Part shown: piece after piece, positions 56,640-64,000 of the stretch
Numbering within the stretch: position 1 is the first letter of the stretch
Layout: the number at the start of each line of letters is the position of its first letter
Source: Epiperipatus broadwayi
Taxonomy: Eukaryota > Onychophora > Udeonychophora > Euonychophora > Peripatidae
Assembly (NCBI GenBank): GCA_028023455.1
Contig: JAQFVV010006342.1
Span: 2,995,001 to 3,059,000, forward strand
DNA: 64,000 nucleotides
Reading direction: 5' to 3'
Program-made: the position numbers and the translations under genes
Notes under the pieces: model-generated
What the model was told of the DNA's origin: nothing
What the model saw: the letters and a program-made list of their open reading frames with translations, nothing else
Databases searched by the model: none

Positions 56640-59270
56640 ATTGATAAACAATTGAAACATTAAAGTGTTGTGGGTAATTTTGATTATGGTGATAAAAATA
56701 GACTTGCAGAAGAGAAGACACTATATTTTGAATTTTTTTTTTTTTGGGAAAAGTGATAAATGGAAATAGACATGGAAGCATCCACCAAAAAGTATAGCAG
56801 AATTGGATTATATTTTGAATAACAGAAACTATGTATTTTAAGATTGTAATGTTCTTAATAAATTCAACATAGGGAGTGATCATTGATTAGTGAGATGTAA
56901 GATAAATGTTAGTACAAAACTAGAGAGACACAAATTATTAAAAAAAACATTCATAGTTAAGATTCCTAATCTTCAAAAATATTCCAATGAATTTAAGTTA
57001 GAACTTCAAATATTAATAGATGTTGAACATGATTTAGATTTGAATGAAATCAATAGGAAGATAATTGATACACTTTTAAAAACTGCAACAAAGTAGCTGA
57101 TAGAAAAAGCCACAATTGACCAGTAAAATTTCTACTGTGACAAAATAATTTATAAAGAAAAGAAGGAATGTGAAAATATATAAAAATGATACATTAAGAA
57201 GGATTGAATATCTAGAATTTTGTAAAATGGTGTGAAAAAGAATTGATAATGATGTAAGAAAGTAAATTGTGAATTAGTAAGCAAAGCTTTACAAGTGAGT
57301 AAAGTCTGGAGAGTGTAAAACAACATTGTGGAATTGATAGAAAACTTATTTCTGTAATAAGAAAATATAGTACTTGGTATTATTCCTGCTATGTCTGTGG
57401 TGACGTTTTTGTCCAGTAATATTTATTCACTTTTCATTTATGATGTCATGGCAAACAAGAATCCTGAAATGACTAATCCATGTCAAATAAACTGTCCCAT
57501 TCCTTTTCACTTTAGAAAATATTAAATGGTTCACCTGTCATAATGATCTCCCCCCCCCCCCGAAATATAATACATCTCTTGCATCATTTGCAAGTAATAG
57601 TTTTATATTTAAAACTACATTTACTTTATATATTTGTGTTTTGTTTGGTTTTTCTAAAACTTTTTGTTTTTTTTCTTCAAATATTTATAAAATAACGTTA
57701 AACTTGCACCAAGAAGTATCGCATTTGTAAATAATTTTTTAAAAAAAAAAAACAGCTGTAAAAGTTAATATATTTCTGTTTTGTTTTTGTTTGTTTTTTT
57801 TTTGCTAAATTTTAAATACATTTACTGTTAAAAGTTGTTATATTTGTGGGCGTTTTTTAAAAATAAAAGGTTACGCCATTTTTTTTAGGTTAAAAAAATA
57901 ACAGTAATCTAAAACTTTGTTACAATTTGCCATTTAAAAAATGTTTCAGGGCTCTTTTTCATATTTCTCCTGTTTCATAATGAATATATCTTTCCATCAT
58001 TGGGAAGTACCTGTTTTTTGTTTTCTTTTAGATTTGGAGTTTGTTATTAATATGAGAGAGCAAAGTGCCACAATACAGCGACAGGGAGAAGAATGACTTC
58101 GATGATATATAATGTTGTAATAAAATGGCATAACTCACAAGTATTGTAATATCTTTTTTCCATAATGAATATATGTCTCCATTATTTTTATTTAGATTTG
58201 AACTTTCATATTATGTGTACTATGATGTATTATTCCCAGTGATGTATTATTCTAAGTTTGTGATATGTTTAAAATAATGCTTCCACAGGATCTGTGGACA
58301 AATTTCATTAATTAAGTTTGTCCCCACATTCCTTGGAGGCATTACTTTAAACATATCACAAACTTAGAGTAATATGTTACAGCAGGAATAATACCAAAGT
58401 ACCGAAAATAGGATGGAATTATTACTAAAAAAGGAATGATATTATGAAATATGTGAAAGAGTTATATAAAGAATTATATACCAATAAAGAACAAAGAAAA
58501 GTACCTTCTACAACTACTATATCTTCTGAAATGCCCAGGGTTTTAAATGAAGAAGCGAGACATGCATTTAAATCTATGAAGAGAAAAGCTCCAAGTAATA
58601 ATGGAATTATAATAGATATCTTAAGGTTAAGAAATAGAATTTTTTTTAGCAAAGTTGCATACCAAATGTCTAAATGATAAAGATGTACCAGATGGTTGGA
58701 AAATTGCAGAATTAATATTAATATTTTAAAAAGGTGATAAAAAAAATTAGAAATTACATACTTATCAGTCTTTTATCAGGTATATATTGCTTATAACACT
58801 TCTTTCATATACACTTCCAATGCAAACAAATTTTCTTAAACTTCTTTATTTTCATTACAGTTTTGATTGTCCAGCAGTCTTCATCAGAGCTTCTTCTCTG
58901 CTGTAATTAAAATGTTCTATATAAAATTCTATATAAAATTTTTACTAATATAATTACAACTTATTTACAGCAAACTTTGGATCTTAATCAACCAAAAAAA
59001 GAAGCTGGATTTAAAAGTGACTTTAATACAATGGATCATATCCAAGAATTGAAAGAAGTTATAGAAAGGATCAATGAATAAGAGTTGCCATTATGATTTG
59101 GATTTGTAGATTATGAAAAGGCATTTGATTCTATAAGCATTTCTTTAGTGATTAAAGCATTAGACCATCAAGGTATACCATCCAGGATGGTCATATTCTG
59201 AAGAATATTTATAAAAATGCAACAGCAAGAAAAATATCCAGTATAAAAAAAAATAATTTATTATTAAATA
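56640..59270 (+). mobile_element. RTE LINE relic, plus strand, copy with two insertions
   Basis: Decayed endonuclease (56,680-56,960), linker (to 57,360), pre-RT block KRKAPSNNGIIIDIL (58,580-58,620) and RT start (58,985-59,225, with FDSISISL) occur in element order. Interruptions are the TIR element at 57,368-58,403 and a small ~150-bp insertion at about 58,785-58,915. Coding frames are heavily broken. Confidence 0.8.
57361..58410. mobile_element. TIR transposon without transposase inside the RTE relic
   Basis: The body is 57,368-58,403. The ends TACTTGGTATTATTCCTGCT and AGCAGGAATAATACCAAAGT are near-perfect inverted repeats of about 20 bp. GAAAATA flanks both sides (57,361-57,367 and 58,404-58,410), a 7-bp or 8-bp target duplication with one change. 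RTE coding sequence resumes directly after. A second inverted pair lies inside at about 58,250-58,285 against 58,338-58,375. No transposase ORF was found. Confidence 0.82.
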
Positions 59271-59569
59271 TTTTACTGAAACATGACAAGATAAGAAGAA
59301 AAGAATGAATATGTAAAATTTTTAAAATGATCCTTTAAGAAAAATTAAATATCTTGAGTTTTGATGAGAAGGAACTAATATGGATATAAAATATATATAA
59401 TTGTGAAATTGCAAGTAAAATTGTAAAATAAATAAAAGTTGTAAATATGGAAAACAGCATTTTGATATAAAAGAAATAAAAAGAGAAATAAATTGTAAAA
59501 TGTGTGGAAGAATTTTACCACTATGATTATTATATCATTTGAATTGTCAAGTATTTGAAGTGAAGAGTT

Positions 59570-61480
59570 AATATATATAATTTTATCTATGAAAGAGAAA
59601 AAGCTCCAGGAAGTAATGGAATTCTTATTGATATTTAAAAAGAACAGGTGAAGAAATAGAAAAATTGTTGGTAAAATTATGTATCAAATGTCTAAAAGAT
59701 GTACCAGATGATTGAAAGAATGCAGTAATAATATTGATATTTAAGGAAGGTGATAAAGAAGATATTATATATCTATCAGTTTCACACAAAATCTTTACTA
59801 AAATAATTATAATTCATCTCTAGCAAACTATGGATTCTTACCAACCAAAAGAACAAGCTGGATTTAAACATGATTTTAGCACATGGATCACATCTAAGTC
59901 TTGAGAGAAATTTATAGAAAGAATCAATAAATATGAATTATCATTATGCTTTGAATTTATAGATTATGAAAAAGCATTTGAATCTATAAATATTTCCATT
60001 ATGATTAAAGTTTTGGATATTTGAGATATAGTCCAAAAATATTTCCACATTTCGAAGAATATCAAAATGCATCAGTATTGATTCGGGGTAGGCAAATAGT
60101 GGTATGTGGGCCACATGTGGCCCACTAAGAGTTTTTATATGGCCTGCCAAGACAGTCAGAAAAATCCACCTTGAACTAAAATTTTCTTCTCATGCATGAC
60201 CGAAGATTCATCTCATATTTTCCACTAGGATAGCCACATCAATACACATGCACAGTGTAGATAAGATGTCCAGTGCTTTTCTGGTTGATCTGGTTAATTT
60301 TAATTTTGTCTTTGCAATAGTAAATATATAAATTTCCATCTTTAGTGAAACCATGAACTCTCTGAAAAACATAAAATCGGTGATGAATGTCATGTGTTTT
60401 ATGAAGAATGGACAAACAAATATTTCTTTGGTAATACAGGAAATAAAGCAGTGTGTTTATTGGGTCATGAAAAAAGATGTGGCCCTCCGCTAACCTTCGC
60501 TTCCACAAAGTGGCCCCTGATGCAGCCCTCTGCTAACCTCCGCTTCCCCAAAGTGACCCCTCAAGCCAAAACAGTTGTCTACCCCTGGATTAGATTATAT
60601 GTTATTATTAAGAAAATTAACTTTAACAAGACTATATAATAGTGTTATTTCATATCTTTAAAATGTTTTACAGCAGTTTTACAAAAAATGGGAACAAAAA
60701 ATGAATGGAGATTATTTAAGTCATCTAGATTTTGTAGATGATATGGTTGATTTTGCAAATAGTGCCTCAAAAATTCAGAAAATATTACAAGAGTTATCAG
60801 ATGAAAATAAAAAGTAGGACTAGAGATAAATACTAAAAAGACTAAAGTAAAGTTCAATAGATTTTCTCAGAAGAAAATAAAGATTGATAACCATGAATTA
60901 GAAGAGATTAATAACTAAATATCTTGATCAGATTATTAATACAAATGGAACCATAATGGATTGAATTAATCATAGAAATAAACTTGAATGGAATGCTTTT
61001 AATAGAAATAATATTAAAAAGAAATATTCCTAGTGTTTGGCAAAGAGGATATATATGTATTTTACTAGTTCTTAATTATATTGATCCGAGATTTGATCAT
61101 TTAACAGAAAAGCAGTACAGACTTTAAACTACTCAACTAAGCATGAAGAGATATATGTTAAGAATTATGGGAAGAGAGTTTGGAAATGAAATACATAGGT
61201 TAGAGAACAAATAGTTGTTACTGAAATCAGTGAAATAATTAATAAATTGAAATGGAATTAGCCTGGACATATTGGTGAAAGAGATAAATGAATAGTTGAA
61301 ATTTTAAATTTGATCCCAAGAGATTTAAGACCCAGAAAGCGACATCATGTGAGATGGAAGAATGAAAAAAGAAAGTTTGTTGCGTAATGTGGAAAGAAAA
61401 ATTATGGATTAGAGAACTGGATTAAACTTGGAAAAGCCTTCAATCTGCTGTGAATCGATAATGAATGAAGATGATGACTA
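59570..61480 (+). mobile_element. second RTE LINE relic, plus strand
   Basis: It restarts at the KAPGSNGI-type block (59,600-59,640), overlapping in content with the previous relic, so it is a separate copy. It continues through the RT (60,700-60,960, with the LDFVDDMVDF-type block) to the C-terminal region and a GATGATGA tail at about 61,465-61,480. An hAT-like repeat interrupts it at 60,084-60,587. The DD pair is still readable near 60,735. Confidence 0.78.
60084..60587. mobile_element. non-autonomous hAT-like element in the RTE relic
   Basis: The left end CGGGGTAGGCAAATAGTGG and the right end, inverted, CAGGGGTAGACAACTG are hAT-type TIRs. 'gtgggccacatgtggcccac' next to the left end is typical of such elements. 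A tandem duplication of about 45 bp ('ccctccgctaaccttcgctt' and 'ccctctgctaacctccgctt') lies at 60,482-60,567. Flanks 'tattgatt' and 'gattagat' share only GATT, so the target duplication is not clean. Confidence 0.7.
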
Positions 61481-61484
61481 TGTT

Positions 61485-62360
61485 TATTTGTATGTTATAT
61501 ATATAATTTCAAAAATTTTGAATACGCATCAACTTTTGACTTTCCTTCCTTATTTATCCAAAGGCCTTGCAGTAGTTGTAAATATATTCGTATAATAATA
61601 ATAAAAAACCCAAAGTAAGTTAAAGTTCACCTTTAAAAGACTTTTTAAAGGAAGTAAGTGATTATAAATGATTTGTTTCTTTAAAATTATTTTTTTTTTT
61701 TTACTTTTGGAATTTAATTTTTTTAAAAAAAAAAAAAAATATTTAAACAAAAGCCTTTTGGGCGTTAAAAGTACAAATCTTTTGTGGAAATAAATTTTTA
61801 ATAAAAATAAAAGTTATTTAATAACTTTAATAGAAAATGTTTAGTTAAAACGTTTTATATAAATACGTGTAGATTTTGAACCACGTGTGTAGACTAAATT
61901 AATATTAGATGAGTTTGTAAACGGAGTATCTTTATATTCATCAACAGCAGAAGGGCGTAATCAAGCAGGACAATTCAGTCACCAAGAGAAAATAAAAGAT
62001 AAAAAAAAAAACAAAGCAAAATCAAAATAATATTAGAGTAGATATGAATTTTGTATGGTCCGTAAAAATCAATTTGTGATCTTATAATTCAAAGAATGGT
62101 TTATATAATCAACACAAAATTCACCTCAAGTTGTAGAACACGCTGATCCATTCATTATTCGATATATTTGATACTTTTAAATTTTTCTGCAGCAAACTTC
62201 TCTTTCAAAAAGTTCAATTGTCAAATTGTTATTCCCCAATATTTTCTCTCCTCAGCAATATTTCCGCAATCAAAGCCATTAACCTTGTGCTTCTTTAAAA
62301 TGTCTTAGAAATCATCTTTAATAACATAAACGAGGTCTGATAAACCCAAATAGATGTATG
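61485..62360. other. no recognised feature
   Basis: AT-rich, with a T-run/A-run pair at 61,690-61,740. Confidence 0.4.
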
Positions 62361-62364
62361 ACTG

Positions 62365-62690
62365 TTTGTCTGAAAGTTTATGATGATGATATTTTAATAG
62401 TAATTATAGATTGAATTATTTCCACCATTTACTTGGTTAGAAAATCGCATTAAAGTCAATGGTCACGAATCTAACAGTCCATTTCGATTCCCTAGCTACT
62501 AGTGTCACTGGTCAGGCCAGCAACACGTGAAGTAGAGAGGATAATTATACTACTCAAAAGTTTTGCTTTGTTTACTCAAAACATTGTTATATACTAACTT
62601 GTGTGCTACTATTAATAGTTGAATATATTTGAAATGTTTTTAACAATTAATATTAGATGACAATAATAGTCCAATACATAATTATTATGT
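62365..62690 (+). repeat. family D repeat, copy 3
   Basis: It starts 'ctgaaagtttatgatgatga' like copy 2. A B-box-like 'tttcgattcccta' is followed by 'cactggtcaggccagcaaca', a stem AGTAG/CTACT, and 'actaacttgtgtgctactat'. It ends 'gatgacaataatagtccaat'. Confidence 0.75.
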
Positions 62691-62699
62691 TCTATTGTT

Positions 62700-63095
62700 T
62701 TTATTTTTCTAACCTTTACAATGTTCTCATAATGTATATGTTCAAAAGAATTTAATTGTGAAGAAGTGAAAGGTTGAACAAGTAATATATAGAATTGGAA
62801 TATATATGTATGATGCCTTTATCAATTGATTATGCTGAAATATATTGATTAAATATATATATAAGTAAAGAAAAGATGAACAAATAAATTTAATCATCTT
62901 GAAATATTCTTCTTGAGAATAATAATTTAGAATATACAACTTTGTTGAGATTTAAGTTTATCTTCTTGGCATCAAAGTTGTACAATTAAGAAGCTGATGT
63001 AAAATATTTAATTATCCATTAGCATCTCTTTGCAAAAAACATCACCTTTATAATTTAATCACCATGAAAAACAATTGAAATCATTCTGGGGTTTT
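62700..63095. other. no recognised feature
   Basis: AT-rich; short inverted TA-rich blocks only. Confidence 0.4.
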
Positions 63096-63099
63096 CTTT

Positions 63100-64000
63100 T
63101 TCCATTTAAGATGAAATTGGGGGAGGGGGGTAAATTTGCTATGGTGACAAAAATAGACAAGACATGGATTTTGGAATTCACAAAAAATGAACAAAATTGT
63201 ATATTTGTAATTAATAATTTGTAAAGTGCATACTCATTACATAAGTAATATATATTAAGGCTATAACCTTAAGACTATGCACCTAAAATGCAACAATAGG
63301 GACCTCTACAAATCTAAACAAGATTCAGTAAGGACGTCTACAAATCTAAACACAAGATTAATCTTGTGTTTAGATTTGTAGAGGTCCCTGTTGTCGCATT
63401 TTAGGCGCATAGTCTTAAGATTATAGCCTTAAAATTGTATATTATGAATTCTTTTTTGGAGAAAAATGAAAATGGACATTGAAGTGTCCAAATAAAGGTG
63501 CAGTCAATTTGGTGTATATGTTGACTGATAGAAAAGGATTATAATGCTTTTAATAGATTAAACACGATGTGATTATGAAGCAGGTAGATTTAAGGTATGT
63601 CTTAATTTAAAACTAAAAACATAAAAATTATTGAAAAATATATATTGACAGTTGATATCAATAACCTTTAGAAACACTCCAATGAATTTAAATTACTAAC
63701 TTGTTAATTGGTTTAAAGTATTAACAAACTTGAATGATTCAAACTTAATAGAGATTAATAAGAAGATATTGATACTGGACTAAGAAATGTAACAAAGATG
63801 AAAAAATATGAAAATATTTAAAAATGGTCTATTAAGAAAAATTGAATTTCCAGAGTTCTAATAAAATGATACAAAAAAGAATTAATACTAATATAAGAAA
63901 ATACAATTATGAATTGACAAGAAAAGTTATAGAAGAGAATAAAAAAATCAACATCTTGATATTGAAAAAAGGGTTATTTCAATGATAGAAAAAATGGAAC
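63100..64000 (+). mobile_element. RTE LINE relic running off the window edge
   Basis: The block 63,130-63,205 corresponds to the GYGNRNERGH...EKLYI part of the endonuclease. After the hairpin insertion, 63,431-63,530 resumes with LYIMNSF. From 63,650 the linker follows in order to the end of the window. Confidence 0.72.
63193..63443. mobile_element. hairpin element with 13-bp target duplication
   Basis: The body is 63,206-63,430. Identical flanks AAAATTGTATATT lie at 63,193-63,205 and 63,431-63,443. Arms from 63,257 and to 63,430 are almost perfect inverted repeats meeting at a 16-bp palindrome (63,352-63,367). The left arm holds a 30-odd-bp internal duplication ('ctctacaaatctaaac' twice). 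Confidence 0.85.

Noticed and set aside
1-64000. A new multi-gene defence or biosynthetic system
   Set aside because: No cluster of co-directed intact genes exists here. Apart from the NUPR1-like gene and one unidentified gene, coding sequence belongs to dead transposons.

Overview
This looks like intronic and intergenic DNA from a large, AT-rich animal genome. It is not bacterial: there is no operon structure, splice sites flank the few convincing coding segments, and most recognisable sequence is eukaryotic transposon debris. The only gene I can name is a NUPR1/p8-family stress protein, which is specific to animals. The repeat mix (RTE-type LINEs with a TGATGA tail, a Penelope-like element, Ty3/gypsy-type LTR elements, a hAT transposon, tRNA-headed SINEs, foldback repeats) suits an invertebrate. 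A mollusc, perhaps a cephalopod, is my guess, held with low confidence.

Layout. 1-2.95 kb: no recognised feature. 2.95-5.58 kb: a fairly well preserved RTE LINE on the minus strand. 6.9-7.2 kb: a small inverted repeat. 9.07-9.89 kb: two exons of an unidentified gene on the minus strand whose splice phases agree. 10.7-11.2 kb: tRNA-like repeats. 13.4-15.3 kb: an RTE tail fragment and a decayed Ty3/gypsy pol (minus). 16.1-17.1 kb: a LINE C-terminal fragment. 17.3-19.7 kb: a Penelope-like element with reverse transcriptase and a GIY-YIG nuclease. 20.5-23.4 kb: a hAT transposon with an 8-bp target duplication. 25.5-30.3 kb: an LTR element with 1.59-kb LTRs and gag only. 30.7-40.7 kb: a second, older LTR element, also gag-like only, whose 5' LTR was invaded by a LINE and a TIR transposon. 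40.7-47.1 kb: foldback and dispersed repeats. 48-51.8 kb: an RTE relic interrupted by three later insertions. 52.4 kb: a tRNA-Gly-like sequence. 53.1-53.9 kb: the NUPR1-like gene with a recognisable promoter. 54.6-64 kb: RTE relics on the plus strand, interrupted by TIR, hAT-like and hairpin elements.

The genes form no pathway. The content is a transposon graveyard with insertions nested in insertions, which allows relative dating. The NUPR1-like gene is the only likely functional complete gene: an intact 66-codon ORF with a TATA box, a CRE/ATF-like site, a CCAAT box, a CACGTG box, a small 3'-UTR intron and a poly(A) signal. The most unusual items are two related gag-only LTR elements, a dispersed repeat family combining tRNA-like promoter boxes with a hammerhead-like core, and a hAT insertion whose empty site is preserved in a nearby duplicate.
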